A DNA stretch of 64,000 nt, taken from Rhinopomastus cyanomelas. Taxonomy: Eukaryota > Chordata > Aves > Bucerotiformes > Rhinopomastidae. The stretch covers positions 124,440 to 188,439 of the forward strand of contig VXBP01010406.1 of NCBI GenBank assembly GCA_013400115.1, written 5' to 3'. Below are positions 11,466 to 21,784 of the stretch, piece by piece. The notes under the pieces were generated by a model, which ran no database searches, was not told the DNA's origin, and saw nothing but the letters and a program-made list of their open reading frames with translations. Position 1 is the stretch's first letter. The number at the start of each line of letters is the position of its first letter. The position numbers and the translations under genes are program-made.

Positions 11466-13514
11466 AGTGATTAAGGTGTTTGTAAAGTTCCTATTTTAAA
11501 ACCGCTTTTGCTGGTCAGAGTGTTTCTTCCTCTGTTGTCTTCTGACACGATGCGTAATAGCTGATGTCCCTAGAAGGGACAAAAAGTCTTGAAAGGCAGC
11601 GTGGGTCAGGGTGAAGAACTAAAATTTGTGGTCAAAACTTAGGAACAGGTACAGATCAGCCCAAAATTAAATAGAGTCTGGAATACAAATTAAACTAACT
11701 TTCTTCATCAAAGTGGAATAGTTTGGGGAATAGTTTGTCAGAACGTCGTGCCTTTGTGGATGTTGGTCATAAAAGAGCACCACAAAAGTGCAGTTAAAAG
11801 TCACATGATTTGGCATGTCCGGATGTGCTGATCAGCACACATCAAAATAGAAGTCCTAGTATTAAAATAACTTCTGTTCTAAAGATGTTTCATATATACA
11901 GAGGGTGAAAGGGTCAATTATTACTAAGTGCCTTCAGGCTGAATGCCTGGGGATTCCAGTGTGAATATCCTTTGCTACTTTATCTCTTGCTGATATAAGA
12001 CACTACAGTTGTAGAGCCTAGATTTGGCCTTTAACCCCCATTGCCTTAGAGTGTTGTATCGGTTGGTTTTGGATTCACTGGTCGCTTTAGCAAAGGAATG
12101 GATCTCCCCTAAACAGAAGCTACAGGATTGCAAATGGGACTTCAGGAATCCTCTGTCTTAACCTTGCTGCCACTCATGGTAAAATTCCTGACTGAGTGGA
12201 AATAGAAATTAACCTGCAGTGAGTTGTTGTAAAACACACAAGCAGCAAATCAAACAGGAAGTCTTGACGAAGAGGATCATGACCTTGCTGTAGAAGCCAA
12301 GACTGTTGTGAGACTTTTTTGCTATCTGGCTTCACTTCCCCTGTGTGGTGTATGCTAGGTTCTTGTTGAAGGTTGCCATGAGCCACCAGTTGCAAGCTGC
12401 CTCGCTAGGACTTGCTGAAGGGCAGGTTAGACACACCCTCAAAGCTATTTCCTTTTTCCTTTTTTTTGTCTTTTCTTTTTTGAGGTGTTTACCGCTGACT
12501 TCAAAAGCCAGTTCACAACAGCAGTGCTCTTGGGAATACACTTTAAACTTGATTTAATCTCTGTGCAGCAGGAGTAGGGAAACCTCTGGTTTCAGAAAGC
12601 CAGTGTATGACCCAAGCCATTTGGTGATTTCCTTTCAGATATAGGCATCAGTTGATAACCACCCTTCCCACCAATGTGTGTCTGAAGAACTGTTTCCTTA
12701 TCTTTGCTGCTGTTACCTAACTGATAGGCAAGTGTGATGCTTCCTGGTTGCAGAGACGACTTCTACTGATAAGGCAAATTTCCTGTTTAAACTCAACATT
12801 GTTTTCATTCTACCCATTTTCCTTTTCACTCCTTGTATCTCTGCCTTACTCCAGCTGTGATCTCTCCAAACCAAACCTAATAATGCTGCTTTGGACAACT
12901 AAAACATCTGTTCAGCACTTAGAAACTGAATGAGTACAAGTGCTAGTGTGACAGAGACCCCTCCCACTGGTGGGATTTGGAGACTCCAGTATCCAACACA
13001 AAAGTTTGTACTGCTTGTATCATACCATTTTCCCTCTTCTCTTTTCTTTTGCTAAAACCCATGCAAAGCCTTTATCCCAGGCACTTACCATTGAATTTAA
13101 AAAGGAATTTGTTTCTAAACAGACACGTTACCAACGTGCAAAAATAACTTGCCCAAAGCCAAAGACAAAATGTAATTCAGTAAGCTAGTGCTGACAGACA
13201 TACCCAAAAATAACCATTCCCTTTATTAGGTTAGTTCATTGCTCGATAATAAATCCAGAAATAAGTTTTTAATTGACTATTAAAGGAGTTTGAGCTTGAG
13301 TTAGTCTTGTCTGCTTTTAGCTTCCAGTGTTCTCCAGTTTGGGATCACTGAAAGCAGGTAAATAGACAGCCTCCTCGATGGGTTTTAGGTGCTCGCTATA
13401 CACTCTTGCAACCGAATAGCTTTGAGGTTATCTTTCTATTATGGTGGTGGTTGTTGTCATTAAAGATTTAGAGAGGTAAAAGGAAAAGAGAAGCAAAAAA
13501 GGGAAGGAAAGGGT
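11466..13514. other. non-coding stretch, nothing recognised
   Basis: Single-copy AT-rich sequence. A T-rich run at about 12450-12482 precedes TTGAGGTG but I find no following exon. No coding-like region is visible. Confidence 0.5.
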
Positions 13515-13638
13515 ATCTCACAGGATCTCTTTGGCTGGAAGATGCCTTTTCAGATCATCAGGCCCAGCACAGAACCCAGCCCCTTCACACTGCCAGGTGA
13601 CCACTAAACCATCTCCTTAAGCACCGTGTCCACACGTC
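13515..13638 (-). mobile_element. CR1 LINE 3' tail (minus), diverged
   Basis: Inverted CR1 3' UTR: CTCACAGGATCTCTTTGGCT, GGAAGATGCCTTTTCAGATC and the CACTAAACCATCTCCTTAAGC segment also seen at 10450-10490. Its 5'-truncated end faces the short + strand tail beginning 12 bp further on. Confidence 0.8.
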
Positions 13639-13650
13639 ATTAGTGCGCTA

Positions 13651-13722
13651 ACTGTGGCAGGGGGTTGGACTAGATGATCTTTCGGGGTCCCTTCCAATCC
13701 CTGATGATTCTATGATTCTATA
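13651..13722 (+). mobile_element. very short CR1 LINE tail (+), young-looking
   Basis: About 70 bp: GGCAGGGGGTTGGACTAGAT, GATCTTTCGGGGTCCCTTCC, AATCCCTGATG and two tail units of ATTCTATG. It is close to the 3' ends at 16935, 18692 (inverted), 30356 and 32909 (inverted), so it belongs to the same, apparently more recent, subfamily. Extreme 5' truncation. Confidence 0.9.
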
Positions 13723-13885
13723 ACTTTTTGCCTAAAAGTTGTATGTTGATTAGGTAACAAGAGAAGTAGAAGCTTCAGCTGCTGTAGGTGGTCAAGCTGT
13801 GCGTAAAGGACTGGCAAGAGGGACTAAGTGACAGTAAGTTTTGTATCTGATCCTCTCCGGTGAGATCATAGCTCATTGCACCACT

Positions 13886-13921
13886 GCCTACACGCATGAA
13901 GCTAAGCACGCCCAGGTTACA
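13886..13921 (+). repeat. possible remnant of a 5S rRNA-derived SINE
   Basis: GCCTACACGCATGAAGCTAA followed by GCACGCCCAGGTTAC resembles parts of 5S rRNA (GCCTACGGCCAT at its start, GAAGCTAAGCA in the A-box region and GCCTGGTTAG further on), with the stretch between the first two deleted. 5S-headed SINEs (AmnSINE1 type) are known in amniotes. The match is short and gapped, so this is only a hint. Confidence 0.2.
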
Positions 13922-14030
13922 AGATGAGAGGAAAAGGGGCTCAGCTTCTTTCAAAACAGCAACTGCTAATTTGAATCTGATGCTGTCTCTCCTCTCAACG
14001 TGTCATATGCATAAAAAATCATTTTTCTTT

Positions 14031-14059
14031 AAAGGCTTCACTTTCTGTGTGAAGCCTTT
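14031..14059. repeat. perfect 11-bp inverted repeat (hairpin)
   Basis: AAAGGCTTCAC, spacer TTTCTGT, GTGAAGCCTTT. Both arms match fully, and the next outer pair is T-G. No flanking target duplication or longer terminal repeat is seen, so I do not call it a MITE. Confidence 0.7.
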
Positions 14060-15798
14060 GCTTGTTTAATTGTTGCACTCCTGATTTTGCTCATGAGACT
14101 CTTTCCATCAGAGAAAAGAGATGATCAAAGACAGGAGCTGCGGCACAAAGAGGAAAGTTTGTACCTTGGGGAACCAGCAGGAAAAAACCCTGCCCTTGGT
14201 TTTAGAGGCAGAAGTTCTTGTTCGTTGCGAAGCGGTAGAGCTTCTCCTTTATGGCCACGGTGGTACAGCATTCTGTATTTGGTTGGGTATCACTCTGTCA
14301 GTCAGGTGTTATCTTCAGTTAGGAAAGAAACTGGGATACTGGTGGACTATTTGCCAGTGAGGTTAGCTAATAAAAATGTGAACTCTAAACTTCCTGATTT
14401 TTAATTTAGATCTTTTTTTCCTCCTAGTGTTGAGAACAAGTATTTCCGTTACATCTCTAACCATGTGTTTTCATGGAAACCAGCTACAACAAACTGTATT
14501 TCTAGGAAAACACAAGCTTATTAAATGTCAAACAGTTTGTTTTCATGGCAGTCATCTCAAAATTGGCACAGTCACTGTGTTGTCAGTGTTTTGTGATGTT
14601 AAGTTTCAAACTGTCAGATTGTCAGTGTTCAGACTTGAGAATTTCTGAAGTCTCACACATGGAGGAGGAGAAATTAGGCTCTTGTCAATTAGCAGGTGGT
14701 CATGATCTAGGCTTGTTTGTATGAAGATAATATAAATGACTTAGTTTGAGTATCCTCAAATGTTTTAAGTTGATGGAGAAGTGATGTCGGTGTCAGAGTC
14801 ATTTGTGCTGATTAAGAGCTGACTATAAATACTGGGGTTGCTGCTGGAGCTTGAAGCATCTTTGCACTTTTAACTGCATCACTCAGCTCATGCATTGCAG
14901 AGATTGCTTTAAAAACAAAGAAGCTGGGAGGAAGTGCTCCGATGCAACTGTGCATACCCTCTGCTGCTGGAGCTATTGGGTCTTCAGGACTTGGCATTGC
15001 CTAACCATTGGGCAACTGGAACTGCAGGTCATGGGCCACGGGCTGAAAACGACTTTCCGAGCAGGCTGACTCCTGGGAGACAGCAGAACATGTTGGGTGA
15101 TCTTACAGCAAAAGAGGTCCTGTGTCAGCAAGGTGTAGGGCATGTTCAGTGAGCTGTAGCTTATCAGTCAGTGATCCTGGTTACGTGGAAACTGCACTCG
15201 CATCAAAGCCTGTCACCGCTCCACTGGCAGGTGTGGTGGGCAACAGGCTGTTGCAGAAAAGGTGAAGGACGATGGTGATGCCTGTGGAACAAAGACAACG
15301 CAAAGGTCAGAGTAAAGAGAACGTTGTCTTTGCTGACTAAGATAGGAAGTGCTTCTACAAGAAAAGTTCTCTCAGGCCTCCTGCTCCCGTCGCTCTTTGA
15401 AAAACCCACAACACTATTGCCCTACTGATCTTGACATTTCCAGTACCTGTGGGTTTAAAGGCAGTGAAATCAATGTTGCTTGTGTCATGCTGTGCTGTGT
15501 TTTATGGTCTAAGCTGATGTTGATCATAAGGTTTAATTAGGTGTGACTCCACTTAAAGCTGGCACGTTCTTCATACGCAGAAACCTTGAGGAGTAGTTTG
15601 CAGGTATGAGTGCAGCTGCCTTATCACACTGTATAGAACTCTAACACACTGTGCAAATAATAAGGACAAGACCATTTATTTAGTTTATTTTCTATAGGGA
15701 AAAGGCACACACATTTCATACGCCCATTTCAACTGTGTTTGCTCTTCCTATGCTTGTAGAAAAGCCTTTCATATATTACTTTAAGCTTTAGGGTGGAA

Positions 15799-16022
15799 CA
15801 TAGATGTTAGGAAGAAATTTCTCCCTGTGAGCGTGCTGAGGCACCAGAACAGGTTGCCCAGGAAAGTTGTGGCTGGTCCATCCCTGGAAGTGTTCAAGGC
15901 CAGGTTGGATGGGGCTCTGGGCAACCTGGTGTGGTGAGAGGTGTTGCTGCCCATGGCAATGGTTTGGCACTGGGTGATCTCCGAGGCCCTTTCTGACCCA
16001 AGTGATCCTATGATTCTGTGAA
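15799..16022 (+). mobile_element. CR1 LINE 3' fragment
   Basis: Covers the very end of ORF2 (GATGTTAGGAAGAAATTTCT, GAACAGGTTGCCCAGGAAAG, TGGATGGGGCTCTGGGCAAC) and the 3' UTR, ending CCTATG, ATTCTGTG. Same class as the copies at 46383 (+), 53958 (+), 6214 and 25274 (minus). It contains only two CpGs, a useful contrast with the copy beside the CpG island. Confidence 0.92.
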
Positions 16023-16175
16023 TTAACAAAATAGATTGGTTTGACCCCTGATGGATGGGATTGAAATGCTATTTTTACATCACACAGGCACTCTCTTTCA
16101 GTATCTTTTTTACTGCGTTCTCTGGTTGTCTCTTCTATGCAGCAGAACCACTTTTCTGGAGAGCTGGGAGAAACT

Positions 16176-16935
16176 GAATGAACTATACCAAGGGCAAGTG
16201 TAGAGTCTTGCATCTGGGCAAGAACAACCCCGGGTACCAGTATAGGTTGGGGACTGACCTGTTGGAGAGCAGTGTAGGAGAAAGAGACCTGGAGGTCCCA
16301 GTGGACAGCAGGATGACCATGAGCCAGCAATGGCCCTTGTGGCCAAGAAGGCCAACAGCATCCTGGGGTGGATCAGAAAGGGGGTGGTTAGCAGATCAAG
16401 AGAGGTTCTCCTCCCCCTCTACTCTGCCCTGGTGAGACCATATCTGGAGTATTGTGTCCAGTTCTGGGCCCCTCAGTTCAAGAAGGACACAGAGCTGCTG
16501 GAGAGGGTCCAGCTCAGAGCCACGAAGATGATGGAGTAGAACACCTCCCTTATGAGGAAAGTCTGAGGGAGCTGGGTCTATTTAGTTTGGAAAAGAGGAG
16601 ACTGAGGGGTGACCTCATTAGCATTTATAAGTATGTGAAGGGTGGGTGTCAGGAGGATGGAGCCAGGCTCTTCAGTCTCATTAGTGACAGGACAGGGGGC
16701 GATGGGTGTAAGCTGGAACATAGAAGGTTCCACATCAATATGAGAAGGAACTTCTTCACAGTGAGGGTGGTGACAGTGCACTGGAACAGGATGCCCAGGG
16801 GGATTGTGGAGACCTTTAAAACCTGCCTGGATATGTTCCTGTGTGACTTGGTCTAGGTGATCCTGCTCTGGCAGGGGGATTGCAGTAGATGATCTTTTGA
16901 GGTTCCTTCCAATCCATAATGATTCTGTGATTCTT
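16176..16935 (+). mobile_element. CR1 LINE fragment with ORF2 C-terminus and 3' UTR
   Basis: About 760 bp, one of the two longest CR1 copies here. Translation gives the C-terminal part of the CR1 reverse-transcriptase protein in pieces: CRVLHLGKNNP near the start, then after a frame change ALVAKKANSILGWIRKGV and LLPLYSALVRPYLEYCVQFW, then LRELGLFSLEKRRLRGDLIS in a third frame. At least two frameshifts make it non-functional. The 3' UTR ends CAATCCATAATG, ATTCTGTG, ATTCTT. The start lies within ORF2, so it is 5'-truncated. Confidence 0.95.
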
Positions 16936-17835
16936 ACATGGAGTTTGCCCAGCACCTGCTCATCTTTCAGAGACACTCTGAGGGTTCTTTGCCCATGCTT
17001 TTGCTTTTGTGGAGTCTCACCAGGATCTACGAGAAAACCTGGTTTCTTAATCAGCCCCGGTGGCTGCTGGAATATCTGTTTATAAGACCATGGTTCTTCC
17101 CTTCACAGTGTGAATTGCAGAACTTGACTCTTTCGTGAGCAGCAGTCACATCAGTTTCTCAGTTCTGCCCTTACACCTGTCTGCCAGCAGCTCCAACTAT
17201 AGTTAATGACAGACACCCACCTGGTGACAAGTTTAATGACTCGTGAAATCCTCACCCTCAGGGCACCTGCTGCTTATTTATTGTTACACACAAACCCAAA
17301 GCAGATAGTAAATTTATCACTTTCAGATTTAGGTGACTGAAATGGCTGTTTGATTGAATGAAAGATGCAGTGAATGTTTACAGACGTTTGCATAACAGTC
17401 ATTTTTCATTTCATGTGCCTGCCAGACTCGGTGGACATGCGAGACTGCCTGTAGTTCTGCTGCTGTATTTTCATGTGTTTACCTGTGTGTGTTGGTGCAG
17501 CCCTGGCATTTAGGTTTAGAGAAGGATGAAAACTATATCAGTGGTACTGAGCCACACTGCCATGAACCTTGCGCTGCTTAAGCTCAAAGAGTATCAGGAT
17601 CACAGTACACTGATTTTTTTCACCACATCACAGCAGTCTAGTGGTCCAGGTTTTCCCCAGAATAGGTTTTCTTGCTGTTGTCTCCCTTACATTAGCAGTG
17701 TAGCAGAAAGAAATGATGAATTCTCAGCCACAAGCCAGGGGTGTATTTATTTGAGACATATCAATATCTGTTTTTGTTAAAGTCGATAGGTTGCCTGCAA
17801 GTTTCTCATCACATGTCTGTGATGCATTTCTAGCT
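16936..17835. other. non-coding spacer, nothing recognised
   Basis: About 900 bp of single-copy sequence between CR1 copies. No supported feature. Confidence 0.5.
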
Positions 17836-18217
17836 GAATCATAAAGTTGTTTGGGTTGGAGAAGACCTTCAGGATCACAGGGTTTAACCACAAACCCTGT
17901 TGTCCCAAGGCCACCACTAAACCATGCCCCTTAGCTCCATAACTACATGACTTTGAAATGCTTAGGGGGATGGTGATTCAAGCCCCTCCATGGGCAGCCT
18001 GTTCCAAGGCCTGATGACCCTTTCCATGAATTAATTTTTCTTAATAGCCAACGTAAACTTCCCCTGGTGCAACTTGGTCTCCTCTTGTCTAGATGATCTT
18101 TTGGGGTCCCTTCCAATTGCTGATGATTCTGAAATACTCCATATGTCCTTTCACTTGTTCCTTGTGAGAAGAGACCAGACCCTACCTCTCTACAAACTCC
18201 TTTCAGGTAGTTGTTGG
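17836..18217 (-). mobile_element. CR1 LINE 3' fragment (minus), split by a nested insertion
   Basis: Inverted CR1 of the class also at 24086 and 41074: GAATCATAAAGTTGTTTGGG at the 3' end, GGGCAGCCTGTTCCAAGGCC inside and AACGTAAACTTCCCCTGGTG further in. It breaks off after CCTCTTGTC (18089) and resumes with TGTCCTTTCACTTGTTCC at 18144, continuing to CTTTCAGGTAGTTGTTGGAG. The interruption is the 54-bp insertion listed next. Confidence 0.92.
18090..18143 (+). mobile_element. nested 54-bp CR1 tail insertion with 4-bp target duplication
   Basis: Inside the minus-strand copy sits a + strand CR1 3' end (AGATGATCTTTTGGGGTCCC, TTCCAATTGCTGATGATTCT) plus about 11 extra bases. TGTC occurs immediately before (18086-18089) and again at 18144-18147, and removing one copy with the insert restores the host sequence. 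So it is a bona fide, extremely 5'-truncated insertion that is younger than its host. Confidence 0.85.
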
Positions 18218-18691
18218 AGCTTAAAGACTGTAATCTGGAATACTAACAGCATGCCTGATTTACCCAGTCATGCAGATGAAAGGGAGCACGTTTGTAGGGT
18301 GGAGCACTGACACACAGGATCTTGACATCCACTCTGTACCTTGGCTTGGTGTGGTTGGTCTGACTTTAGGGTCAATCGAGTGTGGTCTCATGAAGCCTTC
18401 TGAAGCTGGAGTCAATTATGTGTTGTTTGAGAGTGCATCTTTGCGTTTAGTTTCATGAGAAAGGAATCCTGTTCATGCACTCTGAGGTCACTACGATGCA
18501 AACCAAAACGTAGTGAAGCAATGGGGAGAGATGCCTCGAAAGCACGTTCCTCATCCGAACGGACACGCTACTGCAAACACACTAAAGCTGTGATTCCAGT
18601 TTCTGAATGAGACTAGACATTCCCTAGCAAAGTAGTGGATTTGCAGGTTTTGCAGTGTTTTTCTCTGCTAAACTGCTTGTTGGAAGTCTTC
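18218..18691. other. non-coding spacer, nothing recognised
   Basis: Single-copy sequence. No coding-like or repeat feature is seen. Confidence 0.5.
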
Positions 18692-18824
18692 TAGAATCAT
18701 AGAATCATTATGGACTGGAAGGGACCTCGAAAGATCATCTAGTCCAATCCCCCTCCAACAGCAGGATCACCCAATTCACACAGGAACACATCCAGACGGG
18801 TCTTGAACATCTCCAGTGAAAGAG
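18692..18824 (-). mobile_element. CR1 LINE 3' tail (minus), young-looking
   Basis: Two intact tail units at the inverted 3' end (TAGAATCATAGAATCATTAT), then GGACTGGAAGGGACCTCGAA, AGATCATCTAGTCCAATCCC and CACAGGAACACATCCAGACG. Same subfamily as 21338 and 32909, and well preserved. Confidence 0.93.
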
Positions 18825-19229
18825 TTCAGCTTTTGTGTTCTTTACGAAGGTTGTCCCCATGTCTGCTGCCCCTACAGTGACATCATGGTGACAGTGGACT
18901 CCTCTGCTTCTCCTGGAGCCATCTGTATGCGTAGGTGCATTGAGAAGCCAATAGATTTGAGACAAGGTGTGGTTTTCTATGAATATGCAATGTTCTCTCC
19001 TTACACTGGATAATAATTGCTGAGGGTTAGTCACATTAATCTTTCAGCATTACTCCTGTTCAGAGTAACTCATGTTTGGAAAAGACTCTGTCTTGTTCTT
19101 CAGTTTGTAAAGGAAAGTCAGACTGATCTTCCCTTTTTTTCTTCTATTTCTGGTGCATAACATGTCCAATATAAGAACCTGGAGCTCGTTCCAGTAAGGA
19201 AGGAAACATTGGAATTCACAGAATTTCAT
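18825..19229. other. non-coding spacer, nothing recognised
   Basis: About 400 bp between two CR1 pieces. The minus-strand 99-codon frame across 18735-19034 runs into the CR1 and is not a gene. Confidence 0.5.
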
Positions 19230-19303
19230 GGTGGCATTGGGTTGATGGTTGGACTTGATGATCTTGGAGGTTTCTTCCAACCTTAATGCTTCAATGATTC
19301 TGT
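19230..19303 (+). mobile_element. short CR1 LINE tail
   Basis: GGTGGCATTGGGTTGATGGT, TGGACTTGATGATCTTGGAG, GTTTCTTCCAACCTTAATGC and one ATTCTGT tail unit. Only the terminal 3' UTR remains. Confidence 0.8.
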
Positions 19304-21337
19304 AATCCAATATTGCAATATAGAGAGAAAACATTTCTTGAGGTAGATGGGAGGGAGGTTGGATGTTGTGTCCCCCGTGCATCATGAGACTCATCACTGA
19401 AAGGCAGCTTTTAATGCTCCCATGGATTATTACTTTATGGATTTCAGGCCACAAAGCTACATTGCTCATTCTTCTGTGCAGGTGTGACCTCTTCCTCGTC
19501 ACTGTGATAAAGCCTTCGCTGTCTTTACTCACTCACTCAAAATTAGCCCTAGTAAATATTAAGTCGATGTGACTTGTTGCAGTGCTTGGCTTGAGTCACT
19601 TGTAACAAGGCTGTGATCGTTAGCTCCTACAAGGGAACATCTTCTTTCTTATTTGAGTGTCATTTTCTGCCAGCTCTGTGTGAGGGCATCAGTAGTTCTC
19701 CAAGTTGTCTCTTGTGCTTTGTACAGCTCCGCAGTCTCCGGTGCCTTCATCCAACTGCATGTTCACAGTGAGCTATAAAACCGTTCTTGTTTCTAGTGTT
19801 AAATAGGACTAGGGCTCCATAAGCAGCTCATATTCTGGAGGAAAGTTTTCCTCTGAGTCACTGGTTTTGCTCTGCACCCCTGCCAGTTCACTCTCTACAC
19901 CCAGTCACCTTTGTTTCTTCACTTCAGAAGTATCCAGTAGCGTTGGGCATTGGTCATCTGTGGTTATGCCGTCGTAACTTTGGCATCTCTTTTGAAGGTC
20001 TACTCTAAACATTAATAGTCTATTTGTTGGCACCAGTGTTTCCTTTTCCTCCAGGTCTTCATTCACAATGGAAAGGGGAAACCCAAGCCCAGAAAGCATC
20101 TTGCTTTTCTCAGAATTTCAATATGCTATATTTATCTAGCTTTCATCTTGTTTTTCCATGCTCTTCTGCAAATATATTATTAATATGAAAGAGAGTCATG
20201 GGCAGTGACCCTATTCTGGCTCATATGTAAATGTCTATGGTTTAGTTTCCCTATATTTGAATTTCTAAAGTTATATTTCTTTTTTAATTTAAAAATAATT
20301 TTAACATCATATAAAAACTAAAATAACCTTCAAACTTGAATTGTGATGGTTTGACTGAGAAGGGGCTGATGATAATGTTGAGTGCAATGGAGTATTTTGG
20401 TTTTCAGTCCTCTTACACAAGCCGGTGCTGACAGACCTTTAATTTTCATTGCTGGCATAGAGATACGCCCACAAGAGCTGCTCTGTAATCTCCTTTTAAC
20501 CCGTATTTTCCATCCACCTGTAATGAAAGGTGTCTGTTTTATATTGCTGCCCATTTGCCATTCCTCGGACACCTGCTGCCTCAGTCAGTTACTTCTTGAA
20601 TCCCAGTTAACCTTCTAATGTGATCCTGCCCTGCTTTTGTTCCCTGCTCACCCTTATTATTCCACAAGCCAAGCTGGTCGATGTGAGTCCAGTCACCTGT
20701 GAGCACGTGCCGCAGGATCTGAACATCTATGGCTTAGGCCATGCTGTTTCTTAGATCGATGGATTTTTACCACATCTTTATGAACAGAAGCTCAGGCTGC
20801 TGAAGGAACCCCAACAGTTCAGTACATGCTCCGGGGTTTGCTTTGTGTTTTCCCTCCCTGGCTTAGGAATGCACATTGTTTTCTAATTCATTCTGCAGTT
20901 AAGAATGGAACAATTAGTTACAAACTCTCAAGTTCTGGCAGATGATTAATCAAACCCCCCCCCCCAACAAACCAACTAACTTTGGCTGATAATACCAGTC
21001 TATGAATTATGAGCTGGCTGGAAGCCAGGGAATACTCCTATTGTCCCTGCTACACATGGCCCATCCTTTCTTGACTCAGGAGCAGAAGGAATCGTGAGAT
21101 GTTTTTCATCTACTAGAATTTTAACTGTTATGTTACCTAAGGGCTTTAGCTCCTTAGTGGAGTCTTTCTGAATCCCTTTTAGCCAGGACTCCTCAGGAAG
21201 AAAAAAATACCCAAAATTCTTTTGTGTTTCAGTGCAATTTGGCAGCTGAAGCGGGAAGTGGTAAATAAATCTTAAAGGGTTTAGGTAAACGGCTGCATTG
21301 CCAAAGCTTATTGTTATAATTCCAAGTATTGTAATTA
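19304..21337. other. 2-kb AT-rich non-coding stretch
   Basis: Very AT-rich between 20150 and 20330, with a run of 11 C at 20955-20965. The minus-strand frame of 160 codons at 19050-19532 crosses the CR1 tail and shows no domain, so it is rejected. Confidence 0.5.
20955..20965. repeat. homopolymer run of 11 C
   Basis: C11 flanked by A-rich sequence. It is length-unstable and a likely sequencing or assembly weak point. Confidence 0.85.
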
Positions 21338-21784
21338 CAGAATCACAGAATCATTAGGGATTGGAAAGGACCTCGAAAGATCATCTAGCCCAATCCCCCT
21401 GCCACAGCAGGATCACCTAGACCAAGTCACACAGGAACACATCCAGATGGGTCTTGAACGTCTCCAGAGAAGGAGACTCCACAGTATACTGTGATACTGT
21501 GAACCTCCCTGGACAGCCTGTTCCAGTGCTCCGTCACCTTCTCATATTGACGTGGAACCTTCTGTGTTGTAGCTTACACCCACTGCCTCTCGTCCTATCA
21601 CTAGATAGATAAAGAGACCCAGCTCCCTCAGCCTCTCCTCGTAAGGGAGGTTCATCATCCTTGTTGCCCTTCGCTGGACTGCCCTTCCAGCAGTTCCACA
21701 TTCCCCTTGAACTGAGGAGCCCACAACTGAACACAATACTCCTGATGTGGTCTCACCAGGGCAGAGTAGAGGGGGAGAAGAACC
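21338..21784 (-). mobile_element. CR1 LINE 3' fragment (minus) with a 19-bp internal insert
   Basis: Inverted CR1, about 445 bp, reaching from two tail units (CAGAATCACAGAATCATTAG) through the 3' UTR into the end of ORF2. On the minus strand pieces of the ORF2 C-terminus appear (LPYEERLRELGLF near 21650), broken by frameshifts. Between CTCCACA (ending 21483) and ACCTCCCTGG (from 21503) lie 19 extra bases, GTATACTGTGATACTGTGA, that are absent from sister copies. Confidence 0.95.
21484..21502 (+). repeat. 19-bp insert resembling the ACTGTGAT CR1 tail
   Basis: GTATACTGTGATACTGTGA is the tail repeat of the other CR1 subfamily (955, 22840 and 38307 copies), here sitting alone inside a copy of the ATTCTATG subfamily. 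It could be the shortest possible CR1 insertion or a template-switch event. Confidence 0.6.

Larger units (their letters stand above)
13723..15798. other. non-coding stretch with hairpin and a 5S-like trace
   Basis: Single-copy sequence carrying a perfect hairpin at 14031-14059 and a weak 5S rRNA-like motif at 13886-13921 (both listed separately). Overlapping frames at 14087-14404 in two phases are not supported by splice signals. Confidence 0.5.

Noticed and set aside
13336..13352. CAGTTTGGGATCACT shared with 37,775-37,791
   Set aside because: A 15-bp identity without extended similarity; probably coincidence.
18089..18132. GATGATCTTTTGGGGTCCC as part of the host CR1
   Set aside because: It is in the opposite orientation to the host and flanked by TGTC duplications, so it is a nested insertion.
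19050..19532. 160-codon minus-strand ORF
   Set aside because: Crosses a CR1 tail and shows no domain; treated as chance.
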